Source of the DNA: Chloroflexota bacterium
GTDB taxonomy: Bacteria; Chloroflexota; Anaerolineae; Anaerolineales; UBA4823
Assembly: GCA_012798185.1 (NCBI GenBank)
Contig: JAAZNS010000187.1
Location: 1-16,835 of the forward strand
Length of the DNA: 16,835 bases
Direction: 5' to 3'
The position numbers and the translations under genes are program-made. Positions within the stretch are counted from its first letter, which is position 1. Every line of letters starts with the position of its first letter. Positions 1-7,725 of the stretch are shown here, piece by piece. Below the pieces are notes generated by a model, which did no database searches, was not told the DNA's origin, and saw nothing but the letters and a program-made list of their open reading frames with translations.

Positions 1-26
1 CTATATTCCATGTTTCCGCTTTTCTT

Positions 27-1130
27 TTAGATCATAAACTTTCCGTTTTTATATAGTAATTGACCATCGGCAGTGATTTCACCGTCTTGGCGCAGGTCGC
101 AAATCATATCCCAGTGTAAACCGGAGACATTCTTGCTGCCCGATTCGGGATAACCTTCGCCTAATGCCATATGGAAGCTGCCGCCAATCTTTTCGTCGAA
201 TAAAATTTCACCGGTGAAACGATTGATGCCCTCATTAGTGCCGATGGCGAATTCACCTACATACCGCGAACCTTCGTCGGTATCGATGGTTTTTAAAAGA
301 AAATCTTCATTCTTTTCTGCAGTCGCTTTGACGACTTTCCCCTTTTCAAACCACAAGCGGATGCCTGTCACCTCTCTCCCATTATAAATGCTGGGATAAG
401 AGAAATAGACATGCCCTTCTACGCTGTCTTCCACCGGTCCGGTGAAGATCTCGCCATCGGGCACGTTCTCTTTACAGGCGCAATTGATAAATTTGCGCCC
501 GCCAATATTCAAACGCAAGTCGGTTTCCGGGGCGGTCACATGCACTTCTTTTTTATCCTTAAGCCATTCGATGACCTTTTCCTGACGGGCAAAGACTCCC
601 TTCCAATAATTGACCGGATCGTTCATATCGGGCATGCAGGCATTGAAGACAAAATCTTCGTATTCACTCAGGCTCATCTCGGCATCCTGGGCATGCGCGT
701 GGGTAGGGAATAGGGTTAAAGTCCAGCGTAGTTCTTTATTTGCTGCTCTTTCAAGATAGCGGTGATTGATATCAGACCAGGCTTTACGGCGGACTGCCAT
801 ACGCTTTGGGTCGATGTTGGTAAGCGCTTTAGTGTTTTCGTCCGCCATGATGTTGATTTCGACATCAAATGTCTCTACAAATACCTTATAGGGTTGGGGG
901 ATGAATTTTAATTGATCATCACTCGCGTATTTGTAAAAAATCTCGGGTAAATCGGCTTGTCCAAGCCAGGTCATTACGAAACCGCCAGCTTGGATGACTT
1001 TTTTGTACACTTCGCGGATTAGCGGAGCTGCGGTGCTGGATCCGGAAATTAATACTTTATCTCCTGGTTTAACGCCGACTGAGTAATTTACCAGCATATC
1101 CGCCAGTTTTTCAACACGTGGATCTTTCAT
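27..1130 (-). CDS. M29-family metallo-aminopeptidase (AmpS/PepS type)
   Basis: This is a cytoplasmic aminopeptidase that removes N-terminal residues from peptides using a two-metal centre. The N-terminus (DPRVEKLADMLVNYSVGVKPGD, residues 3-24, spanning a K-P-G-D turn) is typical of the M29 thermophilic aminopeptidase family. The family's metal ligands are visible in order near the C-terminus: E227 (GEIFTGP), E293 (GEFAIGTN), H320 and Y327 (SFHMALGEGYPE), then H339 and D341 (GLHWDM). At 367 residues it is somewhat shorter than the roughly 400-residue founders, but no key residue is missing. The ATG is preceded by a GAGAGG ribosome binding site (1136-1141) at a spacing of five, which supports this start. 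It lies 146 bases downstream of lpdA on the same strand, so it could be cotranscribed or separate. Exact peptide specificity cannot be read from the sequence. Confidence 0.93.
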   Translation of the reverse strand: MKDPRVEKLADMLVNYSVGVKPGDKVLISGSSTAAPLIREVYKKVIQAGGFVMTWLGQADLPEIFYKYASDDQLKFIPQPYKVFVETFDVEINIMADENTKALTNIDPKRMAVRRKAWSDINHRYLERAANKELRWTLTLFPTHAHAQDAEMSLSEYEDFVFNACMPDMNDPVNYWKGVFARQEKVIEWLKDKKEVHVTAPETDLRLNIGGRKFINCACKENVPDGEIFTGPVEDSVEGHVYFSYPSIYNGREVTGIRLWFEKGKVVKATAEKNEDFLLKTIDTDEGSRYVGEFAIGTNEGINRFTGEILFDEKIGGSFHMALGEGYPESGSKNVSGLHWDMICDLRQDGEITADGQLLYKNGKFMI

Positions 1131-1276
1131 GATAACCTCTCGATTTGTAGGATTTTTTTGTAACTACTCAGCCAGGTTATGTGTTCGATTTTTGGGCGTT
1201 TACGAATGTGCAGCCTCTGAAAACACCAAAAATTACGGGAGCTTTTACAGCATTGCTTGAGCAGTTACCCGATTAT

Positions 1277-2674
1277 TTAAATCTGAATTGACTGACCTGA
1301 AGCAGCAAGCGCGGCTTCCATCAGCGTTTCACTTAAAGTGGGGTGAGCATGAACATTACGAGCGATTTCTTCAGCCGTGAGTTCCATATGGTGCGCCAGG
1401 GTCAGCTCGGGCAGCAATTCGGTAACTTCAGGTCCGATCATATGGGCACCTAGGATTTCACCATAGGTAACATCTGTGACGATTTTCACCCATCCGGTGT
1501 ATTCACCCAGCCCAAGAGCCTTACCGTTAGCTTGGAAGGGGAAACGCCCTACCTTGACTTCCCTGTCGCGTTCTTTTGCCTGCGCTTCGGTCAAGCCAAA
1601 CGATGCTATTTGCGGCTGGCAGTATGTTGCCCGCGGCATCATCTCATAGTCCAGGGTAACTGTATCCACCCCGGCGATATTTTCCGCGCAGACAATGCCC
1701 TGAGCCGAGCCAACATGTGCCAGCATAAGCTTGCCGGTCACATCGCCGATCGACCAGATACCCGGGATATTGGTTGACATGCGCGCATCGATTTGAATAA
1801 AACCGCGCTCGTCCATCGCAACGCCAATCGCTTCCAGCCCCAAATCTTTACTGTTGGGTTTGAAGCCCATGGCTAATAATGCCTGTTCGGCTTCGAGTGT
1901 TTTTTCGGCGCCATTGCTGGAAACCTTTACAGTTACCCCGGTATCGGTTGCTGAAACACTTTCCACCCTATGACCAGGCAGGCATTGAATACCTTTTTTA
2001 GCGAACGCTTTGCTTAATTCGGCGCTGACTTCCTCGTCTTCCAACGGTGCCAGGCGTGGCAGCATCTCGACCAGGGTTATGTGGGCGCCATAAGCATTCC
2101 ATATAGTGGAAAATTCCAATCCAATAGCTCCGGCGCCAATGACAACCGCCGATTTTGGCATGCTCTCTTGTAAAATGGCTTCCAGGTAGGTGAGGATGCG
2201 TTTGCCATCCACCTGCCAGGCGCGGGGGTATGCTGGGGTAGCACCGGTAGCAATGACAATATGTTTGCCACGCACCTGGTTGGTTTTCCCTTCGGCATCA
2301 GTCACTATGACTGATCCGGGGGCATCCAACCGAGCGCTGCCCAAAAGAACATCGATATTATTTTTCCTCATCAGGAAGCCGACGCCTTTAGTCAGCCTCC
2401 CCGATACTTGGCGGCTACGTTTTACAGCAGCGCTGTAATCCAGCACCAGGTTTTCAAATGAAAAGCCGAATTCTTTTCCGCCTTGCCGCAGCGTATAGGC
2501 AACTTCGGCATTCTTGAGCAGCGCTTTTGATGGAATACAGCCTACGTTCAAGCATACACCGCCCAGCCATTGTTTTTCAATGACTGCAGTTTTTAAACCC
2601 AGCTGTGAGGCGCGAATAGCGCAAACATATCCGGCAGGTCCGCCGCCAATAACAATGACATCATATTCGTCCAT
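1277..2674 (-). CDS. lpdA: Dihydrolipoamide dehydrogenase (E3)
   Basis: This FAD-dependent disulfide oxidoreductase reoxidises dihydrolipoamide in 2-oxoacid dehydrogenase complexes or the glycine cleavage system and passes electrons to NAD. The FAD-binding GGGPAG is at residues 10-15. The redox-active pair C41/C46 lies in CLNVGCIPSK. The NAD-binding GAGAIGLEF is at 180-188, a SIGDVTG second FAD motif follows, and the C-terminal active-site pair H444/E449 lies in HAHPTLSE. Length (465 residues) is normal and all catalytic residues are present. A GGAG ribosome binding site (2680-2683) sits five bases before the ATG. No E1, E2 or lipoate genes are in the window, so the partner complex cannot be told. 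The HPTLSE signature favours true LpdA over mercuric or glutathione reductase. Confidence 0.95.
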   Translation of the reverse strand: MDEYDVIVIGGGPAGYVCAIRASQLGLKTAVIEKQWLGGVCLNVGCIPSKALLKNAEVAYTLRQGGKEFGFSFENLVLDYSAAVKRSRQVSGRLTKGVGFLMRKNNIDVLLGSARLDAPGSVIVTDAEGKTNQVRGKHIVIATGATPAYPRAWQVDGKRILTYLEAILQESMPKSAVVIGAGAIGLEFSTIWNAYGAHITLVEMLPRLAPLEDEEVSAELSKAFAKKGIQCLPGHRVESVSATDTGVTVKVSSNGAEKTLEAEQALLAMGFKPNSKDLGLEAIGVAMDERGFIQIDARMSTNIPGIWSIGDVTGKLMLAHVGSAQGIVCAENIAGVDTVTLDYEMMPRATYCQPQIASFGLTEAQAKERDREVKVGRFPFQANGKALGLGEYTGWVKIVTDVTYGEILGAHMIGPEVTELLPELTLAHHMELTAEEIARNVHAHPTLSETLMEAALAASGQSIQI

Positions 2675-2703
2675 GGTTGCTCCAATTATTAAAAATCAAA
2701 TGA

Positions 2704-2709
2704 AGTATA
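2704..2709 (-). promoter_or_regulatory. Possible -10 box of lpdA
   Basis: On the minus strand the hexamer TATACT lies about 30 bases upstream of the lpdA ATG, which would give a leader of roughly 20-25 bases that includes the GGAG ribosome binding site. No convincing -35 hexamer is seen at 16-18 bases, so the call rests on one hexamer and its position. Confidence 0.3.
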
Positions 2710-2884
2710 AACTAGGTATCAGGTAATCAGGGTTCAGTGGTTTTGGTACCATGAAAATCGGATAAAGAGCGGCGATAGCATCATTAGCATATCGATAATG
2801 TATCCGAATAACAAATCCCTGATAACAGATTACCTTCTATCTTTTGAATTCTACCATCATTGCAGCGAAAGATTGACTTTGGGC

Positions 2885-2890
2885 TATAAT
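2885..2890 (+). promoter_or_regulatory. -10 box of an apparently leaderless gene (TPR protein)
   Basis: A perfect TATAAT ends exactly six bases before the ATG at 2897. Transcription would then start at or next to the A of the start codon, leaving no room for a ribosome binding site, and none is present. No consensus -35 is seen at the usual distance. The same arrangement recurs at the sortase gene. Confidence 0.6.
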
Positions 2891-2896
2891 CCATTC

Positions 2897-4378
2897 ATGC
2901 AGCAAAAATGGGATTTTACAGTGCTGGGGCGGTTATTTTTAGTATTGATAACCATCATCCTGTTGAATATTGCTCCTGAGCAACATGAAGTGACTCAAAA
3001 ATTCAAACGCGTAAATGAAGCACTGAGGACAGGTTCACTGGCTGAGGCTGCCCGGCTGACTGCTGAAGCTGCCCGTCAAATGCCCCGGCGCAAAGATCTA
3101 TGGGAGCGGGCGGGCAATTACGCCTGGCAAGGCAAAGATTATCCATCGGCAGTTATTTATTTTGAGCAGGCAGTCTTATCTCAAAACCTTTCCACCGAGG
3201 GGTGGCTGCATCTCGCAGAGGCTTATTTATATAGCGACAAACCGGCGAAAGCTGTGGCGGTATTGCATGAAATGAAAGAAAGCGAGCTTAGCAGCCAGGT
3301 TTATATTCAGCTTTTTCAGGCGCATCGTATGCAAAAGGATTATCCGGCAGCATTATCCGATATGCTGGCACTATGTGATTTAGCACCGCAGAATGCTAAT
3401 CATTTTTATGTAAGCGGTTTATTACAGATGGTCACCCAGCCAGATCGGGCTCTGGACTCTTTACAAAAAGCGTCGTCCCTCGATGAAAATTTCACACCGA
3501 CTGTCACCGCCATTATGGATACCCTTCTTCTAGTGCAGCGGTCGGGGGATCCTGTCGAATTGCTGATGGCGTATGGAAGAATCCTGGCTGCCTTGCAGGA
3601 ATGGGAATTGGCTGGGGAGGCTTTCCACCAGGCTGCCATAATCGAGCCGGATCTGCCAGCAGCATGGGCTTTTTTGGGAGAAGCCCGCCAGCATGGCAAT
3701 GGACCTGCCAGTATTTATGCCAGCTTGTACCCCATGGATATAACGCCAGTTGATTCATTAAATGATGAAGATGGGCTGACTGAGTTACAAAAAGCGCTGC
3801 TTCTTGATCCACAGTTTGTTACCGGACACGTATTCTTGGCATTATATTGGCAGCGTCATCAGCGGTTCGATCAGGCATTGACATCGATTGACAATGCAAT
3901 TCGTTTATCGCCCGAAGACGCAGCGCTGTATAGTCAGAAAGGCAGTATCCAGGCAATGTTGGGAGATTTATCGGGAGCACTTGCTTCCTATCAACAGGCT
4001 GTGGATGTTTCGAAAAACAAATCTCAATTTTTAAAATTATTAATTACATTTTGTATCACATATGAGTACCAGCTTGAAGAAGCAGCACTGCCGGCTGCTC
4101 GTTTGCTTCTTCAAAAAGATTTGAAGGACCCGGCATCCCTCGATTTGGCAGGCCAGATTCTCACCTTACAAAAAGACCCTGCTGCAAAGAAATATCTGGA
4201 AAGAGCGCTGGACCAAGATGTCAATTATGCGCCAGCCCACCTGCATTTGGGACTTCTCTATCTACAGCAAGGTGATCTTGCACATGCAAAAGAAAAATTC
4301 ACCCTGGCGAAATCTCTATCTCCTGATACAACAACAGGCATCCAGGCGCAGCGTCTTTTAGAGACATATTTTCCCTAA
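2897..4378 (+). CDS. Membrane-anchored tetratricopeptide repeat (TPR) protein
   Basis: This is a predicted protein-protein interaction scaffold of 493 residues; its partner is unknown. A short N-terminus is followed by one hydrophobic segment (about residues 10-26, LGRLFLVLITIILL), likely a signal anchor, and then by helical repeats to the end. TPR-type pairs with the usual G/A/Y/A/P spacing are clear around WERAGNYAWQGKDYPSAVIYFEQA, WLHLAEAYLYSDKPAKAV, a central block, and the last repeat LHLGLLYLQQGDLAHAKEKF. The reading frame stays open upstream to an ATG at 2798, but those 33 extra residues would place a TATAAT inside the gene and add a non-conserved leader, so I prefer the ATG at 2897. 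It is followed by the lipoprotein gene on the same strand after about 140 bases. No catalytic domain is visible. Confidence 0.85.
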   Translation: MQQKWDFTVLGRLFLVLITIILLNIAPEQHEVTQKFKRVNEALRTGSLAEAARLTAEAARQMPRRKDLWERAGNYAWQGKDYPSAVIYFEQAVLSQNLSTEGWLHLAEAYLYSDKPAKAVAVLHEMKESELSSQVYIQLFQAHRMQKDYPAALSDMLALCDLAPQNANHFYVSGLLQMVTQPDRALDSLQKASSLDENFTPTVTAIMDTLLLVQRSGDPVELLMAYGRILAALQEWELAGEAFHQAAIIEPDLPAAWAFLGEARQHGNGPASIYASLYPMDITPVDSLNDEDGLTELQKALLLDPQFVTGHVFLALYWQRHQRFDQALTSIDNAIRLSPEDAALYSQKGSIQAMLGDLSGALASYQQAVDVSKNKSQFLKLLITFCITYEYQLEEAALPAARLLLQKDLKDPASLDLAGQILTLQKDPAAKKYLERALDQDVNYAPAHLHLGLLYLQQGDLAHAKEKFTLAKSLSPDTTTGIQAQRLLETYFP

Positions 4379-4516
4379 GGCATTGAGGAGATGTCAGCTA
4401 TTAATTTTTGATATAAGGAAGACAGGGCTAAACAGGGATTTATTAATAGTATTTTCAACTTATGATTTAGATCGGCAAAGATTTATAAAAATTCTATCAT
4501 CACTGCGGCTACCCTG

Positions 4517-5197
4517 ATGAAAATATCTATGCTAAAATCAGTCCTGAAATTCACCATGAAAAAATTGCTTTGGGGTTTGTACCTGCTGCTGATTCTGATA
4601 CTGAGTGGATGCCAATCCTTCGGATTGGATTATTTTGGCTTTAGCGGGGAAGCGCTCTTTAGCGATGATTTTTCGCAGCCCAGCAGCGGCTGGCGGCGCG
4701 ACAGCGATGAGCATGGCAGTGCCGATTATGTAGATGGTTATTACCAAATTGCGGTCAATGACGCCGAATATCAGGTCTGGTCCAGCCCCAACTTGATCTT
4801 TGCCGATGCAGTTATTGAAGTTGACGCCATCAAGGCAGCCGGCAATGATAACAACTTATATGGTATCACCTGCCGCATGCAGCATTCCCAAAATTTCTAT
4901 GCATTCTTGGTCAGCGCCGATGGATATTATGGCATTTATAAACACCAAGAAAATAAATTTCAGCTTCTTGGGCAAAACGGAATGTCACCCAGTGAAGCGA
5001 TTTCTCAAGGCAATGCAGTAAATCATCTGCGGGCAGATTGTGTTGGCAATACTTTGACCTTTTATGTTAACGGTCAAAAGGTAGCCGAAACGCAGGATGA
5101 TCAATTCACCAATGGGGATATCGGTCTGATTGCAGGGGCATTGAGCGCTCCTGGCGTGGTTATCCAATTCGATAATTTCGCCGTCTTCAAACCTTGA
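4517..5197 (+). CDS. Lipoprotein with a concanavalin/LamG-like beta-sandwich domain
   Basis: This is a surface lipoprotein of unknown role. The N-terminus carries a lysine-rich region, a leucine-rich hydrophobic stretch and the lipobox LSGC, with the lipidated cysteine at residue 32. An internal ATG at 4556 (M14) gives an even more typical lipoprotein signal (MKKLLWGLYLLLILILSGC), so the true start may be there. Neither start has a ribosome binding site. The mature part (about 190 residues) begins with a DDFSQPSSGW motif and continues with alternating strands (VIEVDA, YGITCRMQ, YAFLVSADGYYGIYK, LTFYVNGQKVAE, DIGLIAG, VIQFDNFAVF). This pattern is seen in LamG and DUF1080-like sugar-binding or hydrolase folds. 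Two mature cysteines (ITC and ADC) may form a disulfide. No catalytic residues can be assigned. Function is inferred only from fold-like features. Confidence 0.8.
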   Translation: MKISMLKSVLKFTMKKLLWGLYLLLILILSGCQSFGLDYFGFSGEALFSDDFSQPSSGWRRDSDEHGSADYVDGYYQIAVNDAEYQVWSSPNLIFADAVIEVDAIKAAGNDNNLYGITCRMQHSQNFYAFLVSADGYYGIYKHQENKFQLLGQNGMSPSEAISQGNAVNHLRADCVGNTLTFYVNGQKVAETQDDQFTNGDIGLIAGALSAPGVVIQFDNFAVFKP

Positions 5198-5327
5198 TTG
5201 ATACAATTTGGGAAGAAAGGATAATCATTGCTGTATTTTGATTTAATCAGTATTTTTATAATCATTAGCGGTGTTTGAGTATAGAAGGACAGGAATCAAT
5301 CTTATTGGTTTGTAATACTCCAAAAAG

Positions 5328-5349
5328 CGATATTAAATAACAAATATCG
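5328..5349. repeat. Inverted repeat upstream of mtaB
   Basis: The perfect 7-base arms CGATATT and AATATCG are separated by eight AT-rich bases. The repeat covers the position where the -35 element of the mtaB promoter would lie, 11 bases upstream of a TATAAT. It could be an operator or chance in AT-rich DNA. Confidence 0.35.
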
Positions 5350-5360
5350 AACTACTAATT

Positions 5361-5366
5361 TATAAT
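5361..5366 (+). promoter_or_regulatory. -10 box just upstream of mtaB
   Basis: A perfect TATAAT ends ten bases before the mtaB ATG. With start of transcription about seven bases downstream, the leader would be only a few bases. No ribosome binding site precedes the ATG (the bases are ctctccgatt). This is near-leaderless rather than exactly leaderless. Confidence 0.5.
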
Positions 5367-5376
5367 CTCTCCGATT

Positions 5377-6729
5377 ATGAAAATATTTCTAGATATGGTT
5401 GGCTGCCGCTTGAATCAAAGCGAGATTGAAATGTATGCCCGCCAATTTGTTGGCGCGGGGCATACTCTAACAGATACCCCTGGAGAAGCAGATTTGATTG
5501 TGATCAATACCTGCACCGTGACCAGCGCGGCAGACTCAGATTCAAGACAAAAAATCCGCCAGGCAGCAAGATTGGGCAGAGGTCAGATCATTGTCACCGG
5601 CTGCTGGTCCACCATGTTCCCAGAGGAAGCCGCTTCTCTGCCGCAGGTATGTCAAGTTGTTCCGAATCAGTTCAAGGATGAATTGGTTGCTGAATTTTTT
5701 AAATCGCAAGGGCAAATCATGCCCCTTGAATCTGATCATCGGCAGACCATCCCTGGAGGGCGGATGCGTACCCGGGCTTTTATTAAGGTGCAGGATGGCT
5801 GTGACAATCGTTGTACATTTTGTATTACTACATTGGCGCGCGGCTCAAGCCGAAGTCAACCGATCGAAAAGGTAATCGCCGATATTCATTTGGCAATGAC
5901 AGATGACCCTCAAAATCCCGGATCGGCAGCCCGGGAGGTAGTGCTCACCGGTGTTCATCTGGGAGCCTGGGGGCGAGAATTTTCCCCAGCGTTGGAGCTG
6001 CGTCATCTCATAGAGGCAGTGCTTAAGGATACCGATATCGAAAGAGTGCGGCTTTCTTCACTTGAGCCATGGGATTTAAACGATGACTTCTTCAAATTGT
6101 GGGAAAACCCCCGCTTGTGTCCTCACTTGCATTTGCCCTTACAATCGGGCAGCGCTGGGGTCTTGCGCCGCATGGGACGCAAAGTAACACCGCAATCATA
6201 CGCTTATTTACTGGCGCAGGCTCGGCAGGTCATACCAGAAGTTGCGATTACTACTGATTTAATTGCCGGTTTTTCTGGGGAAACTGAAACCGAATTCGAC
6301 GAGGGGTTGACCTTTGTGCAACAGATGGAATTTGCCGGCGGGCATGTCTTTACTTATTCTCCCCGTCCTGGGACGGCTGCGTATGGCTTGCAACCCCAAA
6401 TTCCCCTGTCGTTGCGTAAAGAGCGTAGCGCCAGGCTGCGATTAATATTAGAAGAAGCGAACCGTTCGTACCGCATGCGGTATATCCATAAATGTTCATC
6501 GGTATTATGGGAGCGCGCTGAAAAATTTGGTTCGGGATATATCATGGAGGGATTGACTGCTAATTACTTACACGTAACAGCCTTTTCGCCAGTACCTTTG
6601 TGGAATCAATTCTCGGAAGTGCGCCTCGATGCGGTAACCAAAGACGGCTTGCAGGGAACGATCGTAGCCCTCGACCAATCTATTTTTGACTGGGAAGCGC
6701 AGCAAAAAAATAAAAAGCAGGAAATATGA
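5377..6729 (+). CDS. mtaB: tRNA (t6A37) C2-methylthiotransferase, MiaB-like radical SAM enzyme
   Basis: This enzyme adds a methylthio group to t6A at position 37 of ANN-decoding tRNAs and uses two [4Fe-4S] clusters and S-adenosylmethionine. The N-terminal UPF0004 domain has its three cluster cysteines: C10 (GCRLNQSE), C46 (INTCTV) and C76 (TGCWS). The radical SAM triad is C142, C146 and C149 (GCDNRCTFC), followed by TTLARGSSRS. GVHLGAWG and LPLQSGS are family motifs of the radical SAM core. The last roughly 65 residues look like a degenerate TRAM domain. The GCRLNQ motif and the 450-residue length favour MtaB over MiaB or RimO. The ATG lacks a ribosome binding site but is preceded by a TATAAT. 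The stop codon lies inside the terminator stem that follows. Confidence 0.92.
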   Translation: MKIFLDMVGCRLNQSEIEMYARQFVGAGHTLTDTPGEADLIVINTCTVTSAADSDSRQKIRQAARLGRGQIIVTGCWSTMFPEEAASLPQVCQVVPNQFKDELVAEFFKSQGQIMPLESDHRQTIPGGRMRTRAFIKVQDGCDNRCTFCITTLARGSSRSQPIEKVIADIHLAMTDDPQNPGSAAREVVLTGVHLGAWGREFSPALELRHLIEAVLKDTDIERVRLSSLEPWDLNDDFFKLWENPRLCPHLHLPLQSGSAGVLRRMGRKVTPQSYAYLLAQARQVIPEVAITTDLIAGFSGETETEFDEGLTFVQQMEFAGGHVFTYSPRPGTAAYGLQPQIPLSLRKERSARLRLILEEANRSYRMRYIHKCSSVLWERAEKFGSGYIMEGLTANYLHVTAFSPVPLWNQFSEVRLDAVTKDGLQGTIVALDQSIFDWEAQQKNKKQEI

Positions 6730-6752
6730 GAAATCATATTTCCCTGCTTTTT
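6712..6752 (+). terminator. Rho-independent terminator overlapping the mtaB stop
   Basis: The arms 6717-6729 (GCAGGAAATATGA) and 6734-6747 (TCATATTTCCCTGC) pair over 13 base pairs with one bulged base. They are closed by a GAAA tetraloop and followed by TTTTT. The left arm is preceded by AAAAA, so the element can also work for the convergent gene on the minus strand. The mtaB TGA (6727-6729) is part of the stem. Confidence 0.88.
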
Positions 6753-6802
6753 CATTTGCTAATTAAATTGCTCTGTCGGCTTGAGTGATGAGAAGAATTG
6801 GC

Positions 6803-7393
6803 TTATGATTTTGGTCCGACAGTAACACCCTGGACATAGAAAAGCTGCCAGTTATAGGGGTTCGATGATCTGGATGACCTGCCTCGATCATCGTCACTGC
6901 CTGTGCGCACATTGGGTTCATATTGGAATTTGATATAAATTTTCTTGCCGCTATATGCCGAAAGGTCAATTGTTTCCTGATGCCAATACTTGTTTGTACC
7001 GCCGTAATATTTAATGCGGTCCCAGGTAGTCTCGCCTTCGACCTGAACTTCGACATAAGTGAAATTTACCCTGCGGTCAGACATATATTTAGCCCAAAAT
7101 TTAAGCTGCGGTTCTTTCCAGGCAGAATCAATCATCACGCTTTGAGCGCTCATCAGCCAGGCTGAGACACGATAATTTTGCGCTACCCAGCAGCCAGTGC
7201 CGCTTTCACGGCAGGAATACAAAGAATTGATCATGTCCCAATGATGGGTGTACCAAGAGGTGATCTCCACTGATGATCCCTGCTGATGCGTTCTGATTGA
7301 CAAGATTGGGGTAATAAAAGCAGATTGTGAGAAAAGTATCGTAAACGCCAGAATGATGGCAAACATACGGCGAAACAGGATTTTATTCCTCAT
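6803..7393 (-). CDS. Secreted protein with a beta-sandwich (jelly-roll-like) domain
   Basis: This exported protein of 196 residues has no recognised function. The first 32 residues (RNKILFRR then FAIILAFTILFSQSAFI) form a classical signal peptide. The mature part has a pattern typical of adhesion or carbohydrate-binding beta-sandwiches: YVEVQVEGETTWDRIKYYGG, then WHQETIDLSAYSGKKIYIKF. The same pattern occurs next to secreted peptidases of the immune inhibitor A type, but no peptidase domain is present here. Two cysteines (CRESGTGC) may form a small disulfide loop. The strong ribosome binding site AAGGAG (7400-7405), six bases before the ATG, fixes the start. It has no lipobox and no C-terminal sorting signal, so it is probably released. 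It converges with mtaB. Confidence 0.75.
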   Translation of the reverse strand: MRNKILFRRMFAIILAFTILFSQSAFITPILSIRTHQQGSSVEITSWYTHHWDMINSLYSCRESGTGCWVAQNYRVSAWLMSAQSVMIDSAWKEPQLKFWAKYMSDRRVNFTYVEVQVEGETTWDRIKYYGGTNKYWHQETIDLSAYSGKKIYIKFQYEPNVRTGSDDDRGRSSRSSNPYNWQLFYVQGVTVGPKS

Positions 7394-7468
7394 GGGTTAC
7401 TCCTTAAATAACCAAGAAATTTCTTTGGCGCAGATTTAATGCGCTGTTCAGTGTACTTGCCCTGAGAC

Positions 7469-7483
7469 ATTATACCCGGTATA
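7469..7483 (-). promoter_or_regulatory. -10 box with overlapping 13-base palindrome upstream of the secreted protein
   Basis: On the minus strand TATAAT (7474 to 7469) lies about 75 bases before the start of the secreted-protein gene. It overlaps TATACCCGGTATA (7471-7483), a perfect palindrome around a central base. A palindrome across a -10 box is a common repressor site layout. No clear -35 hexamer is seen. Confidence 0.4.
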
Positions 7484-7602
7484 GATGAGAAGAAGATGAA
7501 ACTTGCCTCTTTATCAAAAAGAAAGTTCTGGGTATTTTTATTTCGCGGCAGCAAAAGAACGAGGAACGATTAATTTCTCCTGGCGCCTTTCAGCACCTCA
7601 CC

Positions 7603-7631
7603 TTGACACGTATCAGGCGCGGATGTATAGT
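7603..7631 (+). promoter_or_regulatory. Strong sigma70-type promoter for the 305-residue protein gene
   Basis: A perfect -35 TTGACA (7603-7608), a 17-base spacer and the -10 TATAGT (7626-7631) predict a transcript start near 7638 and a leader of about 88 bases. A second TTGACA lies at 7686-7691, with TATAAG 20 bases further on (7712-7717). That spacing is too long to be convincing, and the last bases form part of an AAGGA ribosome binding site. The rest of the 332-base divergent region 7394-7725 shows no gene. Confidence 0.65.
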
Positions 7632-7725
7632 AATTGAAAACCGAGAATCTAAAATCGAAAGCCGTGATTTGCACATCGATAAATTTTGACAAATACCTGG
7701 CAGGCAACCACTATAAGGATACCCT

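Noticed and set aside
1219..1272. Possible terminator after lpdA (CGGG...CCCG then TAATTTTT on the minus strand)
   Set aside because: Only four outer base pairs and a poorly pairing interior; too weak to call.
2869..2890. TTGACT at 2873-2878 as the -35 of the TPR gene promoter
   Set aside because: It is only six bases from the TATAAT, far too close for a -35/-10 pair.
2798..2896. N-terminal extension of the TPR protein to an upstream ATG
   Set aside because: It has no ribosome binding site, contains a perfect TATAAT at 2885-2890, and places 33 unrelated residues ahead of a good membrane anchor.
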